DNA from: Chloroflexota bacterium
GTDB taxonomy: Bacteria > Chloroflexota > Anaerolineae > UBA7937 > JACPPX01
Length of the DNA: 8,634 bases
Reading direction: 5' to 3'
NCBI GenBank assembly: GCA_016196905.1
Contig: JACPWV010000200.1
Location: 1-8,634 of the forward strand
In this document: in pieces, positions 1 through 6,970 of the stretch
How positions within the stretch are numbered: position 1 is the first letter of the stretch
Layout: every line of letters begins with the position of its first letter
Position numbers and translations under genes: made by a program
Notes under the pieces: generated by a model
What the model saw: the letters and a program-made list of their open reading frames with translations, nothing else
What the model was told of the DNA's origin: nothing
Database searches by the model: none

Positions 1-119
1 AGGCTGGTGCACTGATTAGGGGTTGCCCTAGCCGGCCAGCCGGGCCAGGATGCCTCAGATGACTCAAAGAGACCCCTGTTGTGGAAAGCCCGCCCTGTCG
101 ATCGAATTCGGCGCAGCCT
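1..119. other. Gene-free left edge downstream of the last gene
   Basis: No coding region, RNA gene or clear terminator is visible here. On the minus strand this is the region just downstream of the DUF1858-like gene. The only structure seen is a small inverted repeat (TAGGG, loop GTTG, CCCTA at 17-30). It has no T-tract on either side, so it does not qualify as an intrinsic terminator. Confidence 0.5.
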
Positions 120-350
120 TTACTCCTTGGGCGGCGGGTTGTCCACCGCCTTCTGCAAGGCGTGCAGGAACGCCTTGTGATCCTTGACCGCGTTATAACC
201 AGCCGCCTCTTCCACCGTGGCTTTGAGGTTCACGTAAGTGAAAGGATCGAAATAGACACCGAACTCGTCCAGGACGGCCACCGCGTGAGGGTAGCGATCC
301 AGGATGTCCTCGATTCTCGTCTTGCGGGTGATCCTCATGCGACGAGCCAT
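120..350 (-). CDS. Small DUF1858-like protein lacking the redox cysteines
   Basis: This is a 76-aa soluble protein. Residues 7-70 follow the pattern of the DUF1858/ScdA-N-type small helical domain: an ITRKTRIEDIL opening, then RYP at 19-21, LDEFG at 27-31 and a helical C-terminal half containing TVEEA. In DUF1858 proteins the segment after that glycine normally carries a CxxC pair (GxxCxxC). Here it reads GVYFDPF (31-37), with phenylalanine at both cysteine positions. A disulfide or metal role is therefore unlikely, and a binding or structural role is possible but unknown. The gene is last in the minus-strand series, 115 bp after the aldehyde dehydrogenase stop. No good SD precedes ATG 350; a second in-frame ATG at 338 is an alternative start. 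The family assignment rests on pattern recall, not a search, and is moderately sure. That the gene is real is supported by a coherent, well-composed protein. Confidence 0.7.
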   Translation of the reverse strand: MARRMRITRKTRIEDILDRYPHAVAVLDEFGVYFDPFTYVNLKATVEEAAGYNAVKDHKAFLHALQKAVDNPPPKE

Positions 351-465
351 GCTAATTGTGCTCGCGATGTCTGCATTCGCGGGAAGTAGAAAGCGCGGCG
401 CAGATCTCCGCGAAGGAGAAATGGCCGCGCAAGGTTTCCCTGCAGGACCGATCGTTCTCCATCAC

Positions 466-1953
466 CTAAATCCCGAAGGGGTTTAAGGGCTTTTCGCGCA
501 CGAAGACCAAAACACTCTTGAGCTCGGTGTAGCTGTGCAGCGCCTCCAAGGCCACCTCGCGATCGAACCCCGACTGCTTGTAGCCGCCGAAGGGCAGGCC
601 GGGGAAGACGGTGAAGGGCGTGTTGATGGTGACCACCCCCGAGCGGATCTGGCCAGCCACGCGGTGGGCTCGACCCACATCCTGGGTCCACAGGGTAGCA
701 ACCAAGCCGTAGATGACGTCGTTGGCCAGGGCCACCACCTCGGCCTCGCTCTTAAAACGCAGGATGGTCACCACCGGGCCAAAGATCTCCTCCTGGGTGA
801 CCTTGGCTCTATGGTCTTCGATAGCCAGTGCCGTGGGCAAGTAGAAGTTGCCCCTGGCCAAGGAAGGTTCTGGCGGCCGACCCCCGCCACACAGCACACG
901 GCCACCCGCGGAGAGCCCCGCCTGCACATAGCTTTCGACGCGCTGCACCTGAGCAGGCGAGATCAGCGCACCCACATGGGTCTCGGGATCCAGGGGATCG
1001 CCCACCCGCAGTTTCTTAGCCTTCTCGACGAATAGGCTGACAAAACGATCGTAGATCGAGTCTTGGACGAATAGGCGCGAACGAGCCTCGCAGGATTGGC
1101 CGGCGCTGTAGAAGATGGCCCAGACGGAGCCGGCCGCGGCCGCTTCCAGATCGGCATCCTCGAAGACGATGTTGGGCGACTTGCCCCCTAACTCCAGCGA
1201 TAACCGCTTGATGCTGTCCGCAGCCATGCGCATGATCTCTTTGCCGGTACTAGTCTCACCGGTGAAGGAAATTTTGTCGACCCCCGGATGCTTCACCAGA
1301 TACGAACCTATTTCCACCCCAGGGCCAGTAATCACATTGACCGTGCCCGGGGGGAGGCCCGCCTCCAGGCACCATTCGCCGATAGTCAGCGCGGTCAAAG
1401 GGGTGGCGCTGGCTGGCTTGAGCACCACCGTGTTGCCCGCGGCCAAGGCGGGAGCGAGTTTGCGCAGGGCCAACAGGATAGGATAGTTCCAGGGGACGAT
1501 CAGGGCACAAACGCCGATGGGCTCGCGCAGGGTGTAGTTCAAAAAACCGTAGGGCACCGGGACGGTGCTGCCCATGATCTTGTTGGCTGCCCCGGCGTAG
1601 AACTCCAACTCCTCGATGGCCTGGTTCAGCTCCCCTTTGACCGAGGTGATGGCCTTCCCGTTGTTAAGGGACTCCAGGCGCGCCAATGCCTCGAAGCGCT
1701 CGCGCAGCAGCCCGGCCAGTTTGAAGAGCAGCCCGGTGCGCTTGGCGGCGGAGATTCGCGCCCAGGCACCGCTGAAGGCCTCGCGTGCCGCAGCCACGGC
1801 CTTGTCGACATCCTCTGGCGTGGCTTTGGCCACGCTGGCCAGCGCCTCATTGGTGGCCGGGTTATGGGTCTCGAAGCTCTGACCCGAGGCGCTATCCACG
1901 CCTTCGCCGTTGATCAAGAGTTGGTAGTGCGTCTTCTCCAGCGTGATCCCCAT
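466..1953 (-). CDS. NAD(P)-dependent aldehyde dehydrogenase
   Basis: A full-length ALDH-superfamily enzyme of 495 aa, the usual size, oxidising an aldehyde to its acid in the cytoplasm. All core motifs are intact: PWNYP at 154-158 with the oxyanion Asn156, the cofactor-binding Lys179 in VLKP, SFTGETSTGKE around 229-239, the general-base Glu254 in LELGGKSP, the nucleophile Cys288 in GQSCEAR, and Glu389 in EEIFGP. PFGGYKQSG lies near 454-462. Overall it resembles the betaine-aldehyde or semialdehyde dehydrogenase group, but substrate cannot be read from these motifs. It starts 10 bp after the methyltransferase stop. GGAGG at 1963-1959 abuts that TGA, so the two are probably translationally coupled. 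Given PaaA-, PaaG- and PaaJ-like genes nearby, a plausible role is oxidising a ring-cleavage CoA-semialdehyde, replacing the dehydrogenase half of PaaZ. That role is inference. Confidence 0.95.
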   Translation of the reverse strand: MGITLEKTHYQLLINGEGVDSASGQSFETHNPATNEALASVAKATPEDVDKAVAAAREAFSGAWARISAAKRTGLLFKLAGLLRERFEALARLESLNNGKAITSVKGELNQAIEELEFYAGAANKIMGSTVPVPYGFLNYTLREPIGVCALIVPWNYPILLALRKLAPALAAGNTVVLKPASATPLTALTIGEWCLEAGLPPGTVNVITGPGVEIGSYLVKHPGVDKISFTGETSTGKEIMRMAADSIKRLSLELGGKSPNIVFEDADLEAAAAGSVWAIFYSAGQSCEARSRLFVQDSIYDRFVSLFVEKAKKLRVGDPLDPETHVGALISPAQVQRVESYVQAGLSAGGRVLCGGGRPPEPSLARGNFYLPTALAIEDHRAKVTQEEIFGPVVTILRFKSEAEVVALANDVIYGLVATLWTQDVGRAHRVAGQIRSGVVTINTPFTVFPGLPFGGYKQSGFDREVALEALHSYTELKSVLVFVREKPLNPFGI

Positions 1954-1956
1954 CTG

Positions 1957-1966
1957 CCCCTCCTCA
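1957..1966 (-). promoter_or_regulatory. RBS of the aldehyde dehydrogenase overlapping the upstream stop
   Basis: Minus-strand TGAGGAGGGG includes the methyltransferase stop codon and a strong SD (GGAGG at 1963-1959) with a 5-nt spacer to ATG 1953. This arrangement favours coupled translation of the two genes and fixes the dehydrogenase start. Confidence 0.8.
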
Positions 1967-2593
1967 CGCGGTCCGCAGGCTCACTGACACACCATCCCGG
2001 ATGGGGGCGATGGTGGTGAAGAAATCAGGCGCTTCGTAGAGTTGCTTGGTCAAAGCCAGGATAGCTTGGGTTGAGGCATCGGGGTTTTTTGACAAGACTG
2101 CGCCGCTCCACAACATGTTATCGCTCATAAACAGACCTCCGACTCGCAGCAAGGGCCGCACCACATCTAGAACCCGCGGGTACGATTCCTTGTCGATGTC
2201 GTTGAAGATGATGTCGAAGGGACCGGACAGGCGCGGGGCGATTTCTAGCGCATTCCCCACATGGATCTCGAACCGATCTAACAGCCCACCCTTTTTGAAG
2301 TAATCGCGGGCTCGATCGGCGTTCTCCTTAGACCACTCGGTCAGGACCACCTTCCCACCCTCGCCCACCGCCAGGGCGAACCAGTAGGCCGAGTAGCCGA
2401 AGCCGGAGCCCAACTCCAGCACCCGGCGCGCGCCCAAAGCGCGGGCCAAAATATAGATCAGCCGCCCCACCTGAGGACCTACGATGGGGAAGCCCCGGGA
2501 GTAGCCGTAGCGTTCCATCTCCGCCAGTGTGGGGTCGGCGGGGACGCTCAACTTGGCCAGATACTCATCCACGGCGCTGGCGACGATATCCAA
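1964..2593 (-). CDS. SAM-dependent O-methyltransferase, family 3
   Basis: A 209-aa class I methyltransferase resembling the catechol/caffeoyl-CoA O-methyltransferase family (PF01596), which is usually 200-240 aa. Visible are motif I, VLELGSGFGYSAYWFA (about 58-73, SAM-binding glycines); an acidic residue ending the next strand (LTEW); NDIDKESYP near 130-138, the usual metal/substrate acidic region; and DNMLWSGAV, in which DN is a typical metal ligand pair. It would transfer methyl from SAM to a phenolic hydroxyl or a similar acceptor, probably with a divalent metal. The true acceptor is unknown. The start is TTG 2593, supported by AAGGAG at 2605-2600 with a 6-nt spacer. It lies 176 bp after the thiolase and is coupled to the aldehyde dehydrogenase, so these two may form their own transcription unit. 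A methyltransferase is not a step of the known phenylacetyl-CoA pathway. Confidence 0.92.
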   Translation of the reverse strand: MDIVASAVDEYLAKLSVPADPTLAEMERYGYSRGFPIVGPQVGRLIYILARALGARRVLELGSGFGYSAYWFALAVGEGGKVVLTEWSKENADRARDYFKKGGLLDRFEIHVGNALEIAPRLSGPFDIIFNDIDKESYPRVLDVVRPLLRVGGLFMSDNMLWSGAVLSKNPDASTQAILALTKQLYEAPDFFTTIAPIRDGVSVSLRTA

Positions 2594-2599
2594 GCCGCT

Positions 2600-2605
2600 C
2601 TCCTT
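2600..2605 (-). promoter_or_regulatory. RBS supporting the TTG start of the methyltransferase
   Basis: Minus-strand AAGGAG lies 6 nt before TTG 2593. No nearby in-frame ATG gives an N-terminus of family length, so this site decides for a TTG start. Confidence 0.65.
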
Positions 2606-2695
2606 CCGCGCGATCGATTTTTACCGCTAGAGGGCCGTCCAAGTTATGCCCCTTCTGACCCAATGCTTTCGAGATCGCTTCTCCACACTGCAATT

Positions 2696-2705
2696 GAAAC
2701 GTTTC
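2696..2705. repeat. 10-bp palindrome GAAACGTTTC in the thiolase-methyltransferase gap
   Basis: GAAACGTTTC is a perfect palindrome that directly touches a CAATTG palindrome (2691-2696). It lies about 100 bp upstream of the methyltransferase start, in one of the longer gaps of the minus-strand series. It could be an operator for the methyltransferase-dehydrogenase pair. No convincing -35/-10 pair was found next to it, and a 10-bp palindrome can occur by chance. Confidence 0.25.
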
Positions 2706-2769
2706 TGGAGGGATCACAAACAGGAGCCGAGGCAAAGTGGAACTTTAAGGCTTTGGGTTACCACTCGCG

Positions 2770-3981
2770 CTACTCAACTCGCTCCACGATGGTGGCGATC
2801 CCCTGCCCTACCCCGATGCACAGGGTGGCCAAACCGTAGCGAGCCTGGCGCCGCCTCATCTCGTGCACCAAGGTGGTCAAAATGCGCGCGCCCGAGCAGC
2901 CCAGCGGGTGGCCCAGGGCCACCGCGCCCCCGTTGACATTGGTCCTGGCCAGATCCAGTCCTAACTCGCGCATGACCGCGATGGCCTGAACCGCAAAGGC
3001 TTCGTTCAGCTCAACTAAATCGATCTGATCCAGGGTCAAGCCGGCCCGCTGCAATACCTTGCGCACCGCCGGCACCGGCCCGTAGCCCATGGTGCGCGGG
3101 TCCACCCCGGCCACCGCCGAGGCCACAATGCGCATTGAGGCACTCAGGCCCAAATTGTGAGCGGCCTCGCGCGAAGTGAGCAAGAGGGCGGCGGCCCCAT
3201 CGCTCAGCGGGGAGGAGTTCCCGGCGGTCACTGTCCCGTTGCGCCGAAAGGCGGGCTGGAGGGCGGCCATCTTCCCCAGCGAGGTGTCGGGGCGGGGGGT
3301 CTCGTCGATCTCCACCCAGGTCACCTGCCCGTTTTTCCCCGGCACGGGAACCGGGACCATCTCGTTTTTAAATCGCCCCTCGCGAGTGGCAGCCACCGCC
3401 CGGCGATGGCTCTCCAAGGCAAAACGGTCTTGCTCTTCCCGGCTGACCTCGGTGATGTCGAAGATATTCTCCGCCGTCTCCCCCATCTCTTCCAGGGGGA
3501 ACTTCGCCTTGAGTTTGGGGTTGGGGAATCGCCAGCCCAGGGTGGTATCGTACAGCGTGCGATGGCCGCGCTCGAAGGCATATTCGGGCTTGGGCATGGC
3601 GTAGGGGGCGCGCGTCATACTTTCCACCCCGCCGGCGATAAACACCTCGCCCTCACCGACCTGGATGGCTCGCGCCGCATATTGGACAGCGTCCAGGCTC
3701 GAGCCACACAGGCGATTGATGGTGGTGCCGCCCACCTCCACCGGCAGGCCCGCTAGCAGGAGCGCCATGCGCGCCACATTGCGGTTGTCCTCGCCAGCCT
3801 GGTTAGCGCAGCCGAAGACCACATCCTCGACCACGCCGGGATCGATCTGGGTTCGCTCGATCAATGCCGCGATCACCAGCGCCGCCAAGTCGTCGGGCCG
3901 AACCCGACTGAGGGCGCCGCCGTAGCGGCCCATGGGCGTGCGCACCGCATCGATGATATAAGCCTCCCTCAACTTAGCCAT
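2770..3981 (-). CDS. 3-oxoadipyl-CoA / acetyl-CoA C-acyltransferase (PaaJ/PcaF-type thiolase)
   Basis: A 403-aa thiolase of normal family length, cleaving a 3-oxoacyl-CoA with CoA to acetyl-CoA and a shortened acyl-CoA in the cytoplasm. The catalytic set is complete: nucleophile Cys92 in NRLCGSS, NEAFA at 326-330, His358 in [16 protein letters not shown] (351-366), and Cys388 in CIGVGQG. The stretches [17 protein letters not shown] (18-34), [17 protein letters not shown] (57-73) and [12 protein letters not shown] (144-155) are hallmarks of the PaaJ/PcaF branch, as in E. coli PaaJ, rather than of acetoacetyl-CoA or fatty-acid thiolases. In phenylacetate breakdown PaaJ acts twice, on 3-oxo-5,6-dehydrosuberyl-CoA and on 3-oxoadipyl-CoA; PcaF does the latter in the beta-ketoadipate route. 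It starts 24 bp after the upstream permease, with GGAGG at 3992-3988 and a 6-nt spacer. The branch call is firm; the choice between paaJ and pcaF is not settled by sequence alone. Confidence 0.95.
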   Translation of the reverse strand: MAKLREAYIIDAVRTPMGRYGGALSRVRPDDLAALVIAALIERTQIDPGVVEDVVFGCANQAGEDNRNVARMALLLAGLPVEVGGTTINRLCGSSLDAVQYAARAIQVGEGEVFIAGGVESMTRAPYAMPKPEYAFERGHRTLYDTTLGWRFPNPKLKAKFPLEEMGETAENIFDITEVSREEQDRFALESHRRAVAATREGRFKNEMVPVPVPGKNGQVTWVEIDETPRPDTSLGKMAALQPAFRRNGTVTAGNSSPLSDGAAALLLTSREAAHNLGLSASMRIVASAVAGVDPRTMGYGPVPAVRKVLQRAGLTLDQIDLVELNEAFAVQAIAVMRELGLDLARTNVNGGAVALGHPLGCSGARILTTLVHEMRRRQARYGLATLCIGVGQGIATIVERVE

Positions 3982-4005
3982 CTCACCCCTCCCCGATCCG
4001 ACCGA

Positions 4006-4893
4006 TCATCGACTCCCCAGGTACACTCCGGAAAAGATAAGACCGGCACCAGCAATCATGGGCAAGGTGATGACCTCGCCCAACATCAGTGCACCCAACA
4101 TCGCCGAGGTGACTGGCATCACATAGTTGGAGAGGGCGGCCGTGGTGGCGCCGAACTGCTGGATGATGTAGAAGAAGACGAAGAAAGCGAGGAAGGAACC
4201 TATCAGCCCGGTGTAGAGAACGGCCATCCATCCCCGCCAGGTGATCATCGAGAGGTCCAGGGAGCTAAATGCCAAAGCGAAAGGCAGCACAAACAACAGC
4301 CCGACCGCGGTTTGGCCTCCGGCGACCACCAGGGGATCGACGCCCCGCAGGCGTCGACGTGTGTAGACGGCTGATGTGGCAATGACGAGCACGCCGCCCA
4401 GGCTCAGGGCCGGCCCCCGCCAATCCAAGCTTGAGGTCACCGCGCTAGTCAACCCAGTGGTGCCGGTGGCGAGCAGAAAAAGGACGCCGATCAGCGCCGC
4501 CGCCAGCCCCGCCAATCTCCTCCAGGTCAGCCGCTCATCAGCTAGCCAGAGGTGGGCCGTGAAGGCCGTGATCAGGGGGGTGAGGGCGATCATAATGGAC
4601 AGCATCCCGCTAGAGAAAAACAAAAGGGCAAAGGTGAAAGCCATCAACGGAAGTCCGGTAGCAGTGATGCCCACCATCGCGATGTCCCAACGCACACGGG
4701 TCTCTCCCGGTAGGCGGCGATGGAGCAGCGCCAGGGTGGCTGTGAAGGCCACCGTCGCCACCGCCAAACGTAGGCCCGCCAAGGAGAGGGGCGGGATCTC
4801 ACGGATCCCCAGCCGGGTAAATACCACGGAGCTCCCAAAAGCCAACCCAAGCAGCAACACCAACCCGATACTAAGCAGGTTGCTGCTCTTCAC
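4006..4893 (-). CDS. EamA/DMT-family permease (second of the pair)
   Basis: An inner-membrane carrier of the drug/metabolite transporter superfamily with about ten hydrophobic segments arranged as two EamA repeats. Numbered from the upstream ATG 4935, the first repeat covers about residues 20-157 (it includes GLAFGSSVVFTRLG and PLSLAGLRLAVA) and the second about 175-308 (ending GEVITLPMIAGAGLIF). Family members commonly export amino acids, nucleosides or other small metabolites, and the substrate cannot be told here. I place the start at GTG 4893 (295 aa) because GGAGGT at 4906-4901 stands 7 nt before it and the protein then begins directly before the first membrane segment. ATG 4935 (309 aa), preceded by a weaker GGGGGA, is the alternative. 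The gene ends 24 bp before the thiolase and is preceded by a 170-bp or longer gap from the other permease. Confidence 0.92.
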   Translation of the reverse strand: MKSSNLLSIGLVLLLGLAFGSSVVFTRLGIREIPPLSLAGLRLAVATVAFTATLALLHRRLPGETRVRWDIAMVGITATGLPLMAFTFALLFFSSGMLSIMIALTPLITAFTAHLWLADERLTWRRLAGLAAALIGVLFLLATGTTGLTSAVTSSLDWRGPALSLGGVLVIATSAVYTRRRLRGVDPLVVAGGQTAVGLLFVLPFALAFSSLDLSMITWRGWMAVLYTGLIGSFLAFFVFFYIIQQFGATTAALSNYVMPVTSAMLGALMLGEVITLPMIAGAGLIFSGVYLGSR

Positions 4894-4900
4894 GTTCACC

Positions 4901-4906
4901 ACCTCC
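4901..4906 (-). promoter_or_regulatory. RBS favouring the GTG 4893 start of the permease
   Basis: Minus-strand GGAGGT is followed by a 7-nt spacer and GTG, within the ORF that could also begin at ATG 4935. It is the better SD of the two candidates and removes a hydrophilic tail of 14 residues that is unusual for EamA proteins. Confidence 0.5.
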
Positions 4907-5105
4907 AGGGCTCTCCTGGCAGCCCCATGGGTCATGCCTCATCCCCCGCGCATGGCCGCGCTGCGCGAAGCAACCTGGCGACCCCTCGGTAGTCAGCGAG
5001 CCGACAAGGCCGACGCTTGTTCCGATTCCATAGCGAACGAGTATCCGCGCCTTTTCCCGTAGCAGCACTGATGGATTTCGCCGAGCCAGCGGGCCCCACG
5101 AAGCC

Positions 5106-6041
5106 TCACTCGGGGCTGATCACCGTCCTAGGCTGTACCTGCCACTCGGCGGGCACTCTCTCCCGAGCCAGGAGAAAGACCGCGCTTAGAATCAGCGCCC
5201 CGCCCAGGGCCTGGGTGGGGGCCAGTGTCTCTCCCAAAAGGGTGGCCGCCAGGGCCACGGTGACCACCGGCTCGAAGGTGCTCACCACCGCCGCCCGCGA
5301 AGCACCGATGCGTTTGAGCCCGGCCAGAAAGGCCTGGATGGGCATCGCCGTACCGATAACCGCCATGCCCACGACCAGGGCCCAAGCCCGCGGGCTGACG
5401 GTCAGGGTGACCTGGCCCCCGATGAGGCTGATCAGGAGAAAAACTGCGGCCGAGGCGCTCATGACCCAAGCGCTGGCAATATCGGCCCGCAATCCCGCCA
5501 TCCATTGACCACCGAGGATCACATACAGGGAGAAGACCAGCGCCGCCCCTAGCGCCATAGCCACGCCCACTTCGCTGAGCCGAACCTCGCCGCGAGCGCT
5601 CACCACCAGCGCTGTGCCCAGCATCGCGGCGACCAAAGCGATCCATCGGGTGGTAGAGAGCGACTCCCGCAAACGGAGGACCGCTACCATGGTGACCAGA
5701 GCTGGGTAAGTGTAAAAGAGTAGGGAAGCCCAGGAGGCGGGGATCCTCTCCAGGGCGAGGAAGAAAAGGCTCGCGTTGCCGACGTAGAGGACTCCCAGGG
5801 CCAAGAGGCCGATGAGGGTGATCAAAGGGTACCTGGGCGGTATCCCCTGGCGGAAGGCAACCAGCCAACTCACTCCCGCCGCGACCAGGAAGCGCAGAGC
5901 CAGGAGCCAGGCAACGCCAAAACCCTCGGCATAGGCGTACTTGGCAAAGATCGCCAGCGAGCCGAACCCTGCGGCGGCGAGGAGAATTAAGGCTTGTCCG
6001 AGGAGCTGCGGCCCGGCTTCCTTCGGACTCTCGTTGCTCAA
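5106..6041 (-). CDS. EamA/DMT-family permease (first of the pair)
   Basis: A second ten-segment drug/metabolite transporter, clearly different in sequence from its neighbour. Numbered from TTG 6110, EamA repeat 1 spans about residues 37-170 (AAAGFGSLAIFAKYAY, then YTYPALVTMVAVL with RESLS) and repeat 2 spans about 182-316 (STFEPVVTVALAATLLGETL). The paired 'Y/F-E/P-PxxVxxxAxxxLxE' ends of the two repeats are the classic EamA signature. No in-frame ATG exists near the N-terminus. I choose TTG 6041 (311 aa), preceded by GGAG with a 6-nt spacer. TTG 6110 (334 aa) is possible, but it has no SD close by and would add a 23-residue hydrophilic, basic-then-acidic tail. The gene follows the GYD-protein gene and probably shares its transcript. 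The transported substrate is unknown; export of an aromatic or acidic intermediate would be a guess from context. Confidence 0.9.
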   Translation of the reverse strand: MSNESPKEAGPQLLGQALILLAAAGFGSLAIFAKYAYAEGFGVAWLLALRFLVAAGVSWLVAFRQGIPPRYPLITLIGLLALGVLYVGNASLFFLALERIPASWASLLFYTYPALVTMVAVLRLRESLSTTRWIALVAAMLGTALVVSARGEVRLSEVGVAMALGAALVFSLYVILGGQWMAGLRADIASAWVMSASAAVFLLISLIGGQVTLTVSPRAWALVVGMAVIGTAMPIQAFLAGLKRIGASRAAVVSTFEPVVTVALAATLLGETLAPTQALGGALILSAVFLLARERVPAEWQVQPRTVISPE

Positions 6042-6127
6042 GTCGATCTCCGGCTCATTCTGGGCGAAAGGCGATCGTAAAACGCCGGCCTGCCGCGCGC
6101 CTACCCCCAAACATCTACGCCCGGCAG

Positions 6128-6418
6128 CTATCCCTCCTCCACCAGGGTGGCGAATTCCTCGATGGGGATGGCGGTGTAGGTTTCGTAGCGAACGTTTCCC
6201 CTCGCTACCTCCTTGATCAGCACCTTCGCGGCCGTCTCACCATCCGGTGCTTGAAGGACCACCAAATAATCATAGCGTCCCAGGAGGGCATAACTTCCCA
6301 GAACTTTGCAACCGGCGGCCTCCGCCCGCTTCACCGCGGCGGCGTGGCGCTGCCTGAACCCGACCAGATTGCGAGCCCCCTCGTTGGTGGCCCGACCCAG
6401 CGCGACATAGATCGGCAT
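6128..6418 (-). CDS. GYD-domain protein
   Basis: A 96-aa cytoplasmic protein with a single GYD domain (PF08734, a dimeric alpha/beta-barrel-like fold). It opens with the typical MPIYVALGRATNEGARN, has the family-defining turn GRYDYLVVLQAPD at 47-59 (here GRYD), and ends with NVRYETYTAIPIEEF at about 75-89. The length matches the family norm of about 90-105 aa. The molecular function of GYD proteins is not established; the fold resembles ligand-binding or small oxygenase-type dimeric barrels. The start is secure: GGAGG at 6429-6425 lies within a long SD, 6 nt before ATG 6418. The gene sits between the unknown 120-aa gene and the permease, probably in one operon. Confidence 0.93.
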   Translation of the reverse strand: MPIYVALGRATNEGARNLVGFRQRHAAAVKRAEAAGCKVLGSYALLGRYDYLVVLQAPDGETAAKVLIKEVARGNVRYETYTAIPIEEFATLVEEG

Positions 6419-6420
6419 CG

Positions 6421-6430
6421 CTCACCTCCC
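6421..6430 (-). promoter_or_regulatory. Strong RBS of the GYD-domain gene
   Basis: Minus-strand GGGAGGTGAG is close to a full complement of the 16S rRNA tail. It stands 2 nt before ATG 6418 in its longest form, or 6 nt when counted from GGAGG. It is among the strongest SD sites in the window, suggesting high translation of this small protein. Confidence 0.7.
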
Positions 6431-6476
6431 CCTTGAATTTTTTTGGACGATACGCGCATGCTTCCTGATTTTCAGG

Positions 6477-6839
6477 TCAAAGTGATTGGCCGTGCCGGCG
6501 CTGACCGCTCGCCCTCGTGCCTCGCCTGCTCTCGGGGTGACTCCCTAAGGCGCGAGCCAGGGCCAGGGCGAAAGGTGCCATCTCCCGGAATGCCCAAGAA
6601 CCCTCCCGCCCGCGGTATAGCGAGACCCACAACCGCCTCTTCCGGGACCACCGGGTGACCTCCAACGTCCCGCCACGCTTGGGCCAACGGAGATGCCCAT
6701 GCTGCGACCCTGGATACTGCTTGGGGCTGCCCATCCAGGTGACGCGGAGATCGCGCCGAGTGGCCGTTCTCTCCACTGCGGCGCGAAATTGGGCCCGCGA
6801 GGGCCAGCGGGTGAGCGGGTTGATTACAATTTCCTGCAT
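6477..6839 (-). CDS. Unrecognised basic protein, 120 aa
   Basis: I do not recognise a named family. Residues 1-98 look like a compact alpha/beta domain. There is an N-terminal INPLTRWPSRAQF segment, a helix (AAVERTATRRD), short strands (LRVTWMG), then GSQHGHLRWPKRGGTLEVT (45-63), RLWVSLYRG (69-77), and a hydrophobic helix MAPFALALARAL at 87-98. The last 22 residues are polar and Arg-rich and are probably disordered. The protein is strongly basic and rich in Trp and Arg, with no signal peptide and no membrane segment. The pattern of hydrophobic residues and its position between the PaaA-like and GYD genes on the same strand argue for a real gene. Against it, the region before ATG 6839 lacks a clear SD. 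An overlapping ORF in another frame here is of poorer composition. Function is unknown; nucleic-acid binding is conceivable from charge alone. Confidence 0.6.
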   Translation of the reverse strand: MQEIVINPLTRWPSRAQFRAAVERTATRRDLRVTWMGSPKQYPGSQHGHLRWPKRGGTLEVTRWSRKRRLWVSLYRGREGSWAFREMAPFALALARALGSHPESRRGTRASGQRRHGQSL

Positions 6840-6970
6840 GAGAAACGGAGGACCCCTAGCGTTGCGACGAATGGGCCGCAGCCTGTTCGGTCGGCGGTCC
6901 CATTCAAAGCGTTAGCGAGGCTTGAACGCAGGATGCTGAAACGAGCCAAAGTACCCCCGCGCTGATCAGG

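Noticed and set aside
405..419. Inverted repeat TCTCC-GCGAA-GGAGA after the aldehyde dehydrogenase
   Set aside because: The 5-bp stem has no following T-tract in either direction, so I do not call it a terminator. It may be chance.
1288..2019. Long plus-strand open frame (243 codons)
   Set aside because: It lies wholly opposite the aldehyde dehydrogenase, whose motifs are unmistakable. Its translation is low-complexity, Gln/Gly/Arg-rich and typical of an antisense shadow in GC-rich DNA.
2594..2769. Possible promoter in the thiolase-methyltransferase gap
   Set aside because: No -35/-10 pair with acceptable spacing was found. Candidates such as TTGCAG paired only with poor -10 sequences.
3157..3756. 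Plus-strand open frame of 199 codons
   Set aside because: It is antisense to the thiolase and encodes a Gly/His/Pro-rich sequence with no recognisable domain.
4871..5068. Minus-strand 65-codon frame overlapping the permease start
   Set aside because: It begins with GTG without an SD, overlaps the permease N-terminus in another frame, and its second half is Gly/Pro/Glu-rich. No homology is recognised, so it is probably chance.
6464..6476. Hairpin CCTGA-TTT-TCAGG directly after the 120-aa gene stop
   Set aside because: The stem is short and no T-run follows on the minus strand. The nearby T-run lies on the plus strand, the wrong polarity for a terminator.
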